From Clostridia bacterium (GTDB lineage: Bacteria > Bacillota > Clostridia > TANB77 > CAG-508): 53,785 nt of DNA. Each line of letters opens with the position of its first letter. The stretch's first letter is position 1. The stretch is from positions 1-53,785 of the forward strand of contig JAFUWA010000008.1 of assembly GCA_017477355.1 (NCBI GenBank), in the 5' to 3' direction. A model generated the notes under the pieces. It was not told the DNA's origin and made no database searches. It was given only the letters and a program-made list of their open reading frames with translations. The translations under genes were made by a program, and so were the position numbers. Shown piece by piece: positions 7,406 through 17,149 of this stretch.

Positions 7406-8881
7406 ATGGAACTTAAGAAAATTTTAAATGGTATTGAAAACTACAAATCTAAAGGAAACATTGAAATTGATGTATTATCAATTGAAGATAATTCAAAGAA
7501 TGTAAAACCTGGAAGTTTATTTGTAGCGGTAAAAGGATTTGACTTTGATGGTCATGATTTTGTAGAGGAAGCAATATCTAATGGTGCAATGGCAGTTGTT
7601 TTAGATATGAATGCAGACTTGAAAAAAATCAAAATTCCAGAAGAAGTGACAGTTGTTATTGTTCAAGATTCTAGAATTGCATTAGCGATTATTGCTTGCA
7701 ATTTCTATGGAAATTCATCAAAGAAATTTACATTAATTGGTATAACTGGAACAAAAGGAAAAACAACAACTGCTTATATGATTAAATCTATTTTAGAAAA
7801 ATCTGGAAAAAAGGTTGGATTAATAGGGACAGTTGAGAATTTCATAGGAGATAAATCTTTAGGAGAAAGCAGCCGTACAACGCCAGGAAGTGTTGAACTT
7901 CAAAGATTATTTTATCAAATGGCTAAAGAAAAATGTGATGTTGTGGTGGCGGAAGTTTCTTCTCAAAGTTTAAAATATAATAGGGTACTTGGATCATACT
8001 TTGATATTGGTGTATTTACTAATTTTAGTGGTGATCACATTAGTGAAAAAGAACATCCAGATATGGAAGATTATTTTAAATCAAAAGAAAAATTATTTGC
8101 AATGTGCCGAAAAGGATATGTTAATAGTGATGATTTTAAAACATGGCTATTAGTAAAAGATTCTCCTAAATGCGAGTTTAAATCTTATGGAATAGATAAT
8201 ACTTGCGATTTATTAGCAAAAGATGTTACAATAACGAATGTTAGTGTAGATTTTAGAGTAAAAATAGGAACTAGAAATGAAAGAATAAAAGTAAATATTC
8301 CTGGAAGGTTTAGTGTTTATAATAGTTTGGCTGCAATTAGTGTTACTCAGGATTTAGGAGCTAGTTTAGAAAATATTAAAGAGGGATTATTGGAAGTTTC
8401 TGTTCCTGGAAGAAGTGAATTAGTAAGCAATAGTGGAGATTATCCAATTATGATTGACTATGCACATACTCCTTCAAGTCTTACCAATATATTAACTGCA
8501 GTAAAAGCATACACAAAAGGTAGAGTTATTTGTGTATTTGGTTGTGGTGGAGATAGAGATAGAGAAAAAAGACCAATAATGGGAGAAATTTCAGGAAAAT
8601 TAGCAGATTATACAATTGTTACAACAGATAATCCTAGAACAGAAAAACCAGAAAATATTATTAGCGAAATTGAATCTGGAATTTCAAAAACAAAAGGAAA
8701 ATATGAAGTCATTATTGATAGAAAAGAAGCAATTAAAAAGGCGATTACAATGATGAATAAGAAAGACATGGTTGTTATTTGTGGAAAAGGCCATGAGAAA
8801 TATCAAGAAATTAATAAAGAAAAATTACCATTTGATGAAAAAGAAATCATTAAAGAGGTATTAGAAGAGGTTAAAAAATAA
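7406..8881 (+). CDS. murE: UDP-MurNAc-L-Ala-D-Glu:meso-diaminopimelate ligase MurE
   Basis: ATP-dependent addition of the third residue to the peptidoglycan stem peptide. Mur ligase domains in order: N-terminal UDP-binding domain (residues 1-100), central ATPase with GITGTKGKTTT (P-loop), SSRTTPG and EVSSQSL motifs, and C-terminal domain with MIDYAHTPSSL and TTDNPRTEKP. The DNPR motif is the known marker of meso-DAP specificity. ATG at 7406 is 8 nt from GGAGG; an in-frame TTG at 7391 overlaps that site. The TAA stop shares its last base with the ATG of mraY, implying translational coupling. 491 aa. Confidence 0.94.
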   Translation: MELKKILNGIENYKSKGNIEIDVLSIEDNSKNVKPGSLFVAVKGFDFDGHDFVEEAISNGAMAVVLDMNADLKKIKIPEEVTVVIVQDSRIALAIIACNFYGNSSKKFTLIGITGTKGKTTTAYMIKSILEKSGKKVGLIGTVENFIGDKSLGESSRTTPGSVELQRLFYQMAKEKCDVVVAEVSSQSLKYNRVLGSYFDIGVFTNFSGDHISEKEHPDMEDYFKSKEKLFAMCRKGYVNSDDFKTWLLVKDSPKCEFKSYGIDNTCDLLAKDVTITNVSVDFRVKIGTRNERIKVNIPGRFSVYNSLAAISVTQDLGASLENIKEGLLEVSVPGRSELVSNSGDYPIMIDYAHTPSSLTNILTAVKAYTKGRVICVFGCGGDRDREKRPIMGEISGKLADYTIVTTDNPRTEKPENIISEIESGISKTKGKYEVIIDRKEAIKKAITMMNKKDMVVICGKGHEKYQEINKEKLPFDEKEIIKEVLEEVKK

Positions 8882-9858
8882 TGCAATCAAAACATTTAAA
8901 TCTGATACTAATTGCGATTTGTGCATTTATATTTACAGCAATCATAGGAAAATTAATTATTCCTGTCTTAAAGAAATTGAAAGTAGGACAGAGTGAAAGA
9001 GCGGATGGACCAAGATCTCATTTGAGAAAACAAGGAACACCAACAATGGGTGGAATCATGATTATTATTTCAATGGTGCTTTTTGTGACGATTGAATGCC
9101 TAATGAACCAAAAAATGAGACTTGAAATTTTGCCAATTGCACTTGCTTCTATTGGATTTGGATTAGTTGGATTTATTGATGATTTTAAAAAGGTTGTTCT
9201 TAAAAATACAGATGGTTTGAGCCCAAAATTAAAATTATTAGGGCAATTGATTATTGCAAGTATGTTTATTGTATATTTGTTAAACTATACTAAAATTGGA
9301 ACAGGAATTAAAGTACCATTTACAGACATTATCTGGAATTTACCAAAATGGTTCTATATTATTTTTATGATTTTAGTAATGTTAGGAACAACAAATGCCA
9401 TTAATTTAACAGATGGTGTAGATGGATTAGCTGGAAGCGTATCAAGTATTATAATAGGAAGTTTGTCTGTAATTGGATATCGATATCATATGATTGGAGT
9501 TACAGCATTTGGAGTTTTAACAGTTGGATCAATTTGTGGATTTTTAATTTATAATTTCCATAAAGCAAAGGTAATCATGGGAGATACAGGTTCTCTTCTT
9601 TTAGGAGGAGCAATATCTGCTATGGCAATTTATTTGCAAAGTCCATTGATATTGTTAATTGTAGCAATTATTCCTATTATTGAGACGTTATCAGTAATTT
9701 TACAAGTTTTATCAGGATTTTTTAGAGGAAAGTTATTATTTAAGATGGCACCATTACATCATCATTTTGAATTATCAGGATGGAGAGAAAATAGAGTAGT
9801 GGCAGTTTTTTCAGCAATTACTTTAGTGGCTGCTATTATTGGAATTTTAGTTTGTTAA
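8881..9858 (+). CDS. mraY: Phospho-N-acetylmuramoyl-pentapeptide transferase MraY
   Basis: Makes lipid I on the inner face of the membrane from UDP-MurNAc-pentapeptide and undecaprenyl phosphate. 325 aa, about ten membrane helices, with the family signatures HLRKQGTPTMGG, FIDDFKK (Mg-binding Asp pair), NAINLTDGVDGLAG and KMAPLHHHFELSGW. The start overlaps the murE stop by one base. murF and murD, which usually flank mraY in Firmicutes, are absent here. Confidence 0.95.
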   Translation: MQSKHLNLILIAICAFIFTAIIGKLIIPVLKKLKVGQSERADGPRSHLRKQGTPTMGGIMIIISMVLFVTIECLMNQKMRLEILPIALASIGFGLVGFIDDFKKVVLKNTDGLSPKLKLLGQLIIASMFIVYLLNYTKIGTGIKVPFTDIIWNLPKWFYIIFMILVMLGTTNAINLTDGVDGLAGSVSSIIIGSLSVIGYRYHMIGVTAFGVLTVGSICGFLIYNFHKAKVIMGDTGSLLLGGAISAMAIYLQSPLILLIVAIIPIIETLSVILQVLSGFFRGKLLFKMAPLHHHFELSGWRENRVVAVFSAITLVAAIIGILVC

Positions 9859-9892
9859 TGATAAATTTTGCCAAATGAAAGGATAGGAAAAA

Positions 9893-11052
9893 ATGGCAAA
9901 GAAAAAAAGTGAGAAGAAAGGAATAGGATTATTTACAAAAGGCTCTAGTGATTATATTATCTGGATTGTAGTTTTAATGTTACTTGCTTTAGGATTGATT
10001 ATGGTTTTATCTGCAAGTAGTGCTACTGCTTTAGCAGAATCTGGTGATAGTTATAAATATTTTAAAAAACAATTAATTGCAGCTGGTGTTGGATTAGTTC
10101 GGCATGATAGTTGCTTCTAAAATAGACTATAGAATTTATAGAAGATTTAAATGGCCAATTTATTTAGTAATTGTTGCTTTATTATTTGCAGTTAAATTTG
10201 TTGGTATGTCTGCAGGTCGGAGCTAAGAGATGGATTAGAATAGGTGGTTTTAACTTTCAACCATCAGAAGTAGCAAAACTTGGATTAATTATATTTTTTG
10301 CAAGTCTTTTGACAGATATAAAAGAAAATGGAAAGATAAAAAGCTTATTAAAAGGTGCTATATTTCCCTTAATTTTCTTATTACCAGTTGCTTTTGCAAT
10401 TTATGTGCTTCAAAACCATTTTAGTGCAACATTAATTATTGGTGCTGTTACAGTAATACAGATGCTTGTGGCAGGAGTTAGACTAAGTCATTTGGTTTTA
10501 TTAGTAATTGCAGTCTTACCATTTTTAGGAATATATATTAATATTAAAAATGAACATGATGGTGGTTCTTTTAGAATGACGAGAGTTCAAACTTGGTTAA
10601 ATCCTTGGAATGATATTACAGGAGAAGGCTGGCAAATTGTTCAAAGCCTATATGCCATTGGATCTGGAGGACTATTTGGGGCCGGTCTTGGTCAGAGTAA
10701 GCAAAAATATTTGTACTTACCAGAACCACAAAATGACTTTATTTTTGCTGTTTTAGCAGAGGAATTGGGATATTTTGGATGCTTAGCTGTTATTATTCTT
10801 TTCCTTATTTTTGTTTGGAGAGGAATTGTAATCTCTATGAATTCCAGAGATACTTTTGGAAGTCTAGTTGCTATTGGAATCGTTTCTTTAATAGGATTAC
10901 AAGCAATTATTAATATTGCTGTTGTTACAAATACAATGCCAGTAACTGGCATGGAATTGCCATTTTTCAGTTATGGTGGAACAGCGATTATTGTTAATTT
11001 ATTAGCAGTTGGAGTATTACTTAATATTTCAAGAAGTTCAAAACTAAAGTGA
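9893..11052 (+). CDS. ftsW: Septal/cortex peptidoglycan polymerase FtsW/SpoVE (SEDS), read through two CGG +1 shifts
   Basis: SEDS glycosyltransferase working with the class B PBP. Read plainly, the gene breaks into two ORFs (9893-10120 and 10171-11052). Skipping the C at 10100 (GTT-C-GGC) and at 10218 (GGT-C-GGA) gives one 385-aa protein: MAKKKSEKK at the start, then KIDYRIYRRFKWPIY, GAKRWIRIGGFNFQPSEVAK, LNPWNDITGEGWQIVQSLYA, and GMELPFFSYGGTA near the end, all canonical SEDS motifs. Both skipped bases are the C of an in-frame CGG, and both expose a glycine codon; the second is the invariant Gly of GAKRW. The total length minus two is divisible by three. Without recoding the gene would be a pseudogene inside an otherwise intact cell-wall operon. 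Confidence 0.88.
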
Positions 11053-11086
11053 TTTTTTCAATCAGATTGAAAAGAAAGGGATGTTT

Positions 11087-12208
11087 ATGAAAATTGTGGT
11101 AGCTGCTGCAGGTACTGGGGGGCATATTAATCCAGCACTTGCAATTGCAAACAAAATTAAAAAAGAAGAACCTGGTACAGAAATTATTTTTATTGGTACA
11201 AATCGAGGATTAGAAAATGATTTAGTCCCAAGAGCAGGGTATACATTGAAAACAATTGAAGCTTATGGATTTCAAAAAGAAATCTCAATTGAAAACTTCA
11301 AAAATGTAATGAAAACTTTTCGAAGTTCTAAAGATGTAAAAAATTTCTTTCTTGAATTTAAACCAGATTTAGTAATTGGTACAGGAGGATATATTTGTGT
11401 ACCTGTATTCAAAGTAGCAACATCTATGGGGATACCAACGGTTTTACATGAGAGTAATAGTTACCCTGGGAGAGCAGTAAATATGTTTGCTAAGAAAGTA
11501 TCAAGAGTTTTAGTTGGATTTGAGGATACCAAAAATAATTTAGAATATAAAGAAAATGTCGTGGTAACAGGAACTCCTACGAAAGTTAGAAAATTGAATG
11601 TTACATTTACAGAAAAAACAAGAATATTAAATGGGTTAGGAATTGATCCTAATTTTCCAGTTGTTTTAGTTTTTGGAGGTAGTCAAGGTGCTAAGAAAAT
11701 TAATGATGCTGTTTTTGGAATTATCAAAAATGGATTGAATCAAAAATACCAGATTGTTTGGGCAACTGGTCCAAAACAATTTGATATTATAAAAAAGGAT
11801 TTTGAGGATATTAATCAAAATATTAATACATTGAAAAATACAAAAATATTACCATATATTTATAATATGGATGAAATGTTAAATATATGTGATTTAGCAA
11901 TCTGTAGAAGTGGTGCAATGACAGTAACAGAAATAAGTATTGTTGGAAAACCAGCAATTTTTATACCACTTCCAAGTAAAATGGCAAATCGACAAGAAGA
12001 TAATGCACTTGTTCTAAAAAATGCGGGTGCTGCTGAAATGATTCGTAATGAAACCGTCAATTATCAAAATTTAGGAAATATGATAGATAAATTAATAGAA
12101 AATAAAGTTTTACTAAATGAGATGGGAAAGAATGCGGAAAAATTAGCAGTATATAATGTTGAAGAAAAAATATACGAAGAAATAAAGAAAATTGTGAAAA
12201 GGGGATAG
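11087..12208 (+). CDS. murG: UDP-GlcNAc:lipid I GlcNAc transferase MurG
   Basis: GT28 glycosyltransferase that converts lipid I to lipid II at the inner membrane face. Motifs: AAAGTGGHINPALAIA (N-terminal glycine loop), TGGYICVPV, HESNSYPGRAV, VFGGSQGAKKIND and the C-terminal AICRSGAMTVTEIS with LPSKMANRQEDNA. An ATG at 11081 touches the AAAGGG ribosome site (11075-11080); the ATG at 11087 leaves 6 nt and gives the usual MKIVVAAAGTGG start, so I chose it (373 aa). Last recognised dcw gene here. Confidence 0.94.
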   Translation: MKIVVAAAGTGGHINPALAIANKIKKEEPGTEIIFIGTNRGLENDLVPRAGYTLKTIEAYGFQKEISIENFKNVMKTFRSSKDVKNFFLEFKPDLVIGTGGYICVPVFKVATSMGIPTVLHESNSYPGRAVNMFAKKVSRVLVGFEDTKNNLEYKENVVVTGTPTKVRKLNVTFTEKTRILNGLGIDPNFPVVLVFGGSQGAKKINDAVFGIIKNGLNQKYQIVWATGPKQFDIIKKDFEDINQNINTLKNTKILPYIYNMDEMLNICDLAICRSGAMTVTEISIVGKPAIFIPLPSKMANRQEDNALVLKNAGAAEMIRNETVNYQNLGNMIDKLIENKVLLNEMGKNAEKLAVYNVEEKIYEEIKKIVKRG

Positions 12209-12216
12209 AGATTTTT

Positions 12217-13146
12217 ATGCCAAGAAGAAAAAAGAGTAAACAAGAAGAAAGAGAAGAAAAAAAGAAAAAGAGATTAGCTAGTATTGCAAATATATCAGAA
12301 GGACAATTATTAGAAGATGCTGAAGATATAACAATGGAAGAAATTAAAAGTGCTTCTGAAGCATTTAACTCAGAATTAAGTAATTCTAAAAAACATTTAA
12401 AAACGGACGAAATGATATTTGTTAACGAAAAAAATGCACTTCAAAAAGAAATTGCTTCTTTAGCTAATCCTACAATTCTTGAAGTTCCAGAATTTTTAAC
12501 AAATCCAGAGATGGAAGAGGAAAGAAAAGCTGTTTTTGATAAAATAAGATATCTTTTAAAACGTAGATTTTCCTTGATTACGATTGCAGATATCCTTGAA
12601 ACAAATGATTATGCAAGATTAGATGAAATTATTATTAGAAAAGATGATACTTATAGAGCTGTTGAAAGATATAGTGATGAAGAAGGAACACCAATAAGAA
12701 TTTTTTCAGGGTTCAAAAAAACAGTTGGAGATGAATATTCAAGAACTTATTCTGAGCAAGAAGATAGAATGAAAGCTGCAATTAATATTCTTTATAAGGG
12801 AACATATTTTAATGGTGCAGAACAAGAAGGAGAAAATGTTGAATTATATATTGAAGATATTGTTGCTAGTATTATTGATAATCCTGAATTTAATCTTGCT
12901 TGCCAAATTGAATCTGAGTTTGTCGTAAGAGAAATGTTAAAAGCAAGTGATTTTCTTGGACAATTGCGTTCAAAACAGGAATTAGAGCAATTAATAGAAG
13001 AATTAAGAACAACAGCTAGAACATTAGAAGATAGAACAAATGCATATAGATTAATGGATGAGCTAATGACAGGAAAATCTAGAACAATTATAGAGGATCA
13101 AGATGGACAACAAATTCCTCCTAATTCAGAGAAAGGCGAAAGATAA
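12217..13146 (+). CDS. Unknown acidic/charged protein downstream of murG
   Basis: 309 aa, not recognised. The first 20 residues are strongly basic (MPRRKKSKQEEREEKKKKRL), the rest largely helical and acidic with no membrane segment, no cysteine-rich motif and no signal peptide, so it should be cytoplasmic. It begins 8 nt after murG and is followed directly by a small coiled-coil gene and topA, so it belongs to the same transcription unit. A structural or regulatory role at the membrane or on nucleic acid is possible from the basic head, but nothing in the sequence proves it. Confidence 0.7.
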   Translation: MPRRKKSKQEEREEKKKKRLASIANISEGQLLEDAEDITMEEIKSASEAFNSELSNSKKHLKTDEMIFVNEKNALQKEIASLANPTILEVPEFLTNPEMEEERKAVFDKIRYLLKRRFSLITIADILETNDYARLDEIIIRKDDTYRAVERYSDEEGTPIRIFSGFKKTVGDEYSRTYSEQEDRMKAAINILYKGTYFNGAEQEGENVELYIEDIVASIIDNPEFNLACQIESEFVVREMLKASDFLGQLRSKQELEQLIEELRTTARTLEDRTNAYRLMDELMTGKSRTIIEDQDGQQIPPNSEKGER

Positions 13147-13147
13147 G

Positions 13148-13336
13148 ATGATGAATATAAAGAAGAAAAAAGAGCAATTGATGAAACAAGAAATATCTGT
13201 ATATGACTTAACTCCAGAAGAAGTTGAGAAAATAACCAAAAGTGTCAAAAAAGAATTGACTACTACAAAAGAAGAATTAGTTGATTTAAATAAAAAAATA
13301 AAAGCAATGAAAGCAAAAATTGATAATTGGGCCTGA
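13148..13336 (+). CDS. Small coiled-coil protein
   Basis: 62 aa: MMNIKKKKEQLMKQEISVYD, then LTPEEVEKITKSVKKEL and a heptad-like Leu/Ile/Lys tail ending IDNWA. No close homolog recognised. The start is set by ATG ATG at 13148 just after the stop of the preceding gene (13144-13146), suggesting translational coupling; the ribosome site is weak. It sits 44 nt before topA. Confidence 0.55.
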   Translation: MMNIKKKKEQLMKQEISVYDLTPEEVEKITKSVKKELTTTKEELVDLNKKIKAMKAKIDNWA

Positions 13337-13380
13337 ACATTTCTGAAATGTTCAAAAGTTAAAAACGAAAGGAAAGACAA

Positions 13381-15498
13381 ATGATTGATAAACTTGTAAT
13401 AGTGGAATCTCCCGCCAAAGCTAACACTATCAAAAAATTCTTAGGGGGAAACAGCAAGGTAGTTGCTTCAATGGGGCATATTAGAGATTTACCTAAATCT
13501 AAGATTGGTGTAGATATTGAACATAATTTTGAACCAGAATATATCAATATTAGAGGAAAAAGTACTTTAATTAATCAGCTAAAGAAGGATGCGGCTGATA
13601 GCGAAAATGTATATTTAGCAACCGACCCTGACCGTGAAGGAGAAGCCATTGCTTGGCACTTAGCTTATGTATTAGGATTAGATCCAAAAAATGCATTAAG
13701 AGTAACTTTTAATGAAATTACAAAAAATGCAGTTAAAAATGGAATTGCAAATCCAAGACATATTGATTTGAATTTAACAGACGCTCAACAAGCGCGTCGT
13801 GTAATGGATAGAATTGTAGGATATAAAATTAGTCCAGTATTATGGAGAAAAGTCGGAAAAGGATTATCTGCAGGTCGTGTACAATCAGTTGCAGTAAGAC
13901 TAATTGTAGAACGTGAAGAAGAAATTCAAAACTTTGTACCAGAAGAATACTGGAATATTTTATTGACTGCTTCTGATTTTCCAACAAGTACAAAATTTGA
14001 AGCAAAATTCTTAGGAAAATCTGGAAAGAAAATAGAGCTTCATACCAAAGAAGAAGTGGACAAAGTACTAAGTGAATTAGAAGGTGCTAAATATATAGTA
14101 AAAGAAGTAAAAAGAGGTGAGAAGAAAAGAAGCCCAGCACCACCTTTTACAACTAGTACAATGCAACAAGAAGCTTCTAGAAAATTAAATTTTGCAATTA
14201 AGAAAACAATGCAAGTAGCACAAACATTATATGAAGGTGTGAATATTCCAAAACATGGACATACAGGTTTGATTACTTACATGAGAACCGACTCTACAAG
14301 AATTTCAGAAGAAGCAAGAAGTGTTGCTAAAACAATTATCACAGCAAAATATGGTGAGCAATATTATGAAAATCGTTATTACAAAACAAAGGGAGACGCA
14401 CAAGATGCACACGAGGCTATTCGTCCTGCACATATTGAACTTTCTCCAGAAGATGTGAAAGATAGCTTAACACCAGATCAATATAAATTATATCGTTTAG
14501 TATATAATCGTTTTATTGCTAGCCAAATGGCAAATGCTGTTTATGATACGTTACAAGTAAATATAGATGCAAATGACTATAATTTTAGAGCAAATGGACA
14601 AACATTGAAATTTCCAGGATTTATGGCTCTATATGTAGAAAGCGAAGATAACAGTAAGGAAGAGGAGTTTACACAAATTCCACCATTAAATGAAGGGGAA
14701 GAAGTTCGTAAAGAAGATTTAAAAGGAAAACAAAGCTTTACAGAACCACCACCAAGATATACTGAAGCCAGCTTAGTAAAAGCATTAGAAGAAAGGGGAA
14801 TTGGTAGACCTTCAACATATGCCCCTACAATTACAACAATTTTAGCAAGAAATTATATTGAAAAAGATAAGAAGAATTTGGTTCCAACAGAACTTGGAAA
14901 GGCTGTTAATAAATATTTAGTAACAAACTTCCCAGATATTATTGATTATGAATTTACTGCTAAAATTGAGGAAGAATTTGATAAAGTAGCGGAGGGAAAA
15001 GAAAACTGGCGTAAGATTATGCAAGAATTTTATGGACCTTTTGCAGAATCTTTGAAGAAAGCTGATGAGGAAAGTGAACGAGTAAAAGTAGAAGATGAAG
15101 TAACAGATGTTCCTTGCGACAAATGTGGTAGAATGATGGTTATTAAAAATGGAAGATTCGGAAAATTTTTAGCATGTCCTGGATATCCAGAATGTAAAAA
15201 CGCAAAGCCATTAAATGAATATGCCAAGAATCCATGCCCTGTTTGCGGAGGAAAAGTAGTAGTTCGTAAATCAAAAGCAGGAAAAAAATATTATATTTGT
15301 GAAAATAACACAGGAGTTGGATTAGGCTGTGATTATATTTCATGGAATGCTCCTCAAGTAGGAGAGAAATGGGATCCATCTTCAGTTAAAACTATTGAAG
15401 CAAAACCAGCAGCTAAAAAGACTACAACTAAGAAAGCAACTGCCAAAAACACTACAACCAAGAAGTCAACGGCGAAAAAGACAACAAAAAAGAAATAG
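13381..15498 (+). CDS. topA: DNA topoisomerase I (type IA)
   Basis: Relaxes negative supercoils. 705 aa: TOPRIM domain at the N-terminus (IVESPAKANTIKKFLG, and ATDPDREGEAIAWHL with acidic DxDxE), the domain with QARRVMDRIVGY and GLSAGRVQSVAVRL, the active-site block TYMRTDSTRISEEA (catalytic Tyr), and EERGIGRPSTYAPTI. Two C-terminal zinc-finger units (CDKCGRMM...CPGYPEC and CPVCGG...CENNTGVGLGC) precede a 30-residue Lys/Thr tail of KKTTTKKATAKN type, expected to bind DNA non-specifically. Good ribosome site (AAAGGAAAG) before the ATG. Confidence 0.96.
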   Translation: MIDKLVIVESPAKANTIKKFLGGNSKVVASMGHIRDLPKSKIGVDIEHNFEPEYINIRGKSTLINQLKKDAADSENVYLATDPDREGEAIAWHLAYVLGLDPKNALRVTFNEITKNAVKNGIANPRHIDLNLTDAQQARRVMDRIVGYKISPVLWRKVGKGLSAGRVQSVAVRLIVEREEEIQNFVPEEYWNILLTASDFPTSTKFEAKFLGKSGKKIELHTKEEVDKVLSELEGAKYIVKEVKRGEKKRSPAPPFTTSTMQQEASRKLNFAIKKTMQVAQTLYEGVNIPKHGHTGLITYMRTDSTRISEEARSVAKTIITAKYGEQYYENRYYKTKGDAQDAHEAIRPAHIELSPEDVKDSLTPDQYKLYRLVYNRFIASQMANAVYDTLQVNIDANDYNFRANGQTLKFPGFMALYVESEDNSKEEEFTQIPPLNEGEEVRKEDLKGKQSFTEPPPRYTEASLVKALEERGIGRPSTYAPTITTILARNYIEKDKKNLVPTELGKAVNKYLVTNFPDIIDYEFTAKIEEEFDKVAEGKENWRKIMQEFYGPFAESLKKADEESERVKVEDEVTDVPCDKCGRMMVIKNGRFGKFLACPGYPECKNAKPLNEYAKNPCPVCGGKVVVRKSKAGKKYYICENNTGVGLGCDYISWNAPQVGEKWDPSSVKTIEAKPAAKKTTTKKATAKNTTTKKSTAKKTTKKK

Positions 15499-15630
15499 GT
15501 GGTTGAAATGTTAAAAATAATTTTTTTAACGAAAAACGTTAAAAAATATTGATAAAAATTAAATGACATGTTAAGATAGATTTATCGAAAGGATAGATCT
15601 ATTTTAATTTTATTTTTGGAGGATATTATT

Positions 15631-16254
15631 ATGGAAGAGAAAAAAGAAGAAGTAGAATTAACTTCAGAAGAAAAAATGAAAAAGAAATTTGGAAAATACA
15701 GAAAGATAATGACAGTAATTGAAGGATTCTTAATGGTTGTTCCAATTATGGTTATTGTAGTGGCAATTATTGTTGGATTTGCAGTTGGAATGACAGGGAC
15801 AGATGAGGAAAATGTTGTAGATGATGGCATAGTTGCTGAAAGCACAGAAGAGGAAGAAGAACTGAATTGGAAAACTGAAATCTTAGATGTTTTAGATATG
15901 AAAGATGATTTAGAAAATGATGAAGACTATCAAAAAGCACCTGAAGTATTAAAGAATCTAATGGTTATATCAACAATTATTGCTGCAATTGCAGGATATA
16001 TTTTAGCAATTATTATGGTAGATAGCTTAGCAAAGATCTTCGGAGAAGTAGAAACAAAGGGAACACCATTTACAGAGAAAAATATTAAATTATTGAAAAG
16101 AGTACATATTTTATCTATTGTTTTATGGATTTTGCAAATGGCAGGCATCAGAGAAAACTCAATTGGTTTAATATTTGTTCTTGTAATTTCAGCAATGAGA
16201 AGTATTTTTGAATATGGATACAAGTTACAAAAAGAGGCTGATGAAACCATATAA
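15631..16254 (+). CDS. DUF2975-family membrane protein
   Basis: 207 aa. Four membrane helices (around residues 27-52, 107-130, 158-172 and 174-190) separated by an acidic extracellular segment of about 55 residues (EESTEEEEELNWKTEILDVL region). The arrangement with a YozG-type helix-turn-helix gene directly behind is characteristic of DUF2975 proteins. ATG at 15631 is 8 nt from GGAGG (15618-15622). The partner gene starts 12 nt after the stop. Function unknown. Confidence 0.75.
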   Translation: MEEKKEEVELTSEEKMKKKFGKYRKIMTVIEGFLMVVPIMVIVVAIIVGFAVGMTGTDEENVVDDGIVAESTEEEEELNWKTEILDVLDMKDDLENDEDYQKAPEVLKNLMVISTIIAAIAGYILAIIMVDSLAKIFGEVETKGTPFTEKNIKLLKRVHILSIVLWILQMAGIRENSIGLIFVLVISAMRSIFEYGYKLQKEADETI

Positions 16255-16266
16255 GGAGGCGATAGA

Positions 16267-16476
16267 ATGGCGATTATACTAAGACTAGATAGAATGATGG
16301 CTGATAGAAAAATTTCATTAAATGAGCTCTCTGAAAAAGTAGGCGTTGCAAATGTAAATTTGTCTAAATTAAAAAATGGAAAGGTTAGTGCAATTCGCTT
16401 TTCTACTTTAGAGGCTATTTGTAAAACATTGAATTGTCAGCCTGGAGATATTTTAGAGTATAAAGATGATGAATAA
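16267..16476 (+). CDS. YozG-type Cro/C1 helix-turn-helix regulator
   Basis: 69 aa, a single HTH_26-type domain: LNELSEKVGVANVNLSKLKN as the helix-turn-helix, then STLEAICKTLNCQPGDILEY as the conserved end of the family. Small regulators of this kind are nearly always encoded next to a DUF2975 membrane protein, as here, and probably control that operon. AAGGAGG site 7 nt upstream of the start. Confidence 0.85.
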   Translation: MAIILRLDRMMADRKISLNELSEKVGVANVNLSKLKNGKVSAIRFSTLEAICKTLNCQPGDILEYKDDE

Positions 16477-16478
16477 AA

Positions 16479-16510
16479 AATAAAACCTAGGAAATTTCCT
16501 AGGTTTTATT
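16479..16510. terminator. Bidirectional intrinsic terminator
   Basis: A perfectly symmetric 32-nt palindrome (AATAAAACCTAGGAAA and its reverse complement) between the YozG-type gene and the convergent tetR. The T-rich 3' side on each strand suits termination from both directions; it touches the tetR stop codon. Confidence 0.85.
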
Positions 16511-17099
16511 AGTTGATTATTTTTTTGATAGCATCATATAAATATGGTTTATATTCTTCAATTGGAAGAGGGGTTTTATAGATAATTGAATTAAAGCATG
16601 TAGAACTTACTAATTCAATAATCATATGAAGAGTTACTTCTGGATTATCAATTTTTAAATTGCTTTCTTCAATTCCTTTTTTGAATAGTGTTAAAACTCC
16701 ATTCTCCTCGTCTTGACTATCTTTTTCATAAATCTTTTGAAGTGTTTGCGAAAAAATTCCCCAAGAAAGATTTTTTGAAATGAATTTCAAAAGTAACTGA
16801 TTTTTAGTTAAAGCGTTAATGACATGATCTACAATAAAAATAACTTGTTCTGAGAGACCAGTGATTTCTTTTTTTCGAAGTTCTTTTAAAGCATCATTAA
16901 ATAATTTTTTTGATTTTAATTCAATTAAAATATCTCTAATTTCATATTTATCTTTAAAATAAATATAAAAAGTACCTTTAGCAACTTCTGCATTATCAAC
17001 AATTTCCTGAACAGAGGTATCTTTAAAACCTTTTTTAGTAAATAGTTTAAAAGCATTATCTAATAATCTTGATTCTTTATCATTTACTTCTTCTTTCAT
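16509..17099 (-). CDS. TetR/AcrR-family transcriptional repressor
   Basis: 196 aa. N-terminal HTH with LLDNAFKLFTKKGFKDTSVQ, EIVDNAEVAKGTFYIYFKDK (the TetR signature), followed by an all-helical ligand domain. It diverges from the MMPL exporter operon. The intergenic region holds three copies of TGAC-N5-GTCA, one between its own start and the promoter, one over the exporter -35 and one after the exporter -10, so it very likely represses both itself and the exporter. Inducer unknown. Confidence 0.9.
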   Translation of the reverse strand: MKEEVNDKESRLLDNAFKLFTKKGFKDTSVQEIVDNAEVAKGTFYIYFKDKYEIRDILIELKSKKLFNDALKELRKKEITGLSEQVIFIVDHVINALTKNQLLLKFISKNLSWGIFSQTLQKIYEKDSQDEENGVLTLFKKGIEESNLKIDNPEVTLHMIIELVSSTCFNSIIYKTPLPIEEYKPYLYDAIKKIIN

Positions 17100-17149
17100 A
17101 ATAATTTAAATGCTCCTAATGTAATTATGAAATAATAGTAGCATAAAAA

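Noticed and set aside
9893..10120. Reading ftsW as two separate genes or a plain pseudogene
   Set aside because: Both breaks fall on in-frame CGG and the same rule repairs four other genes; the surrounding operon is intact.
15522..15546. Hairpin TTTTTTAACG/CGTTAAAAAA after topA as its terminator
   Set aside because: The T-run lies before, not after, the stem on the plus strand, so it cannot be scored as a standard terminator.
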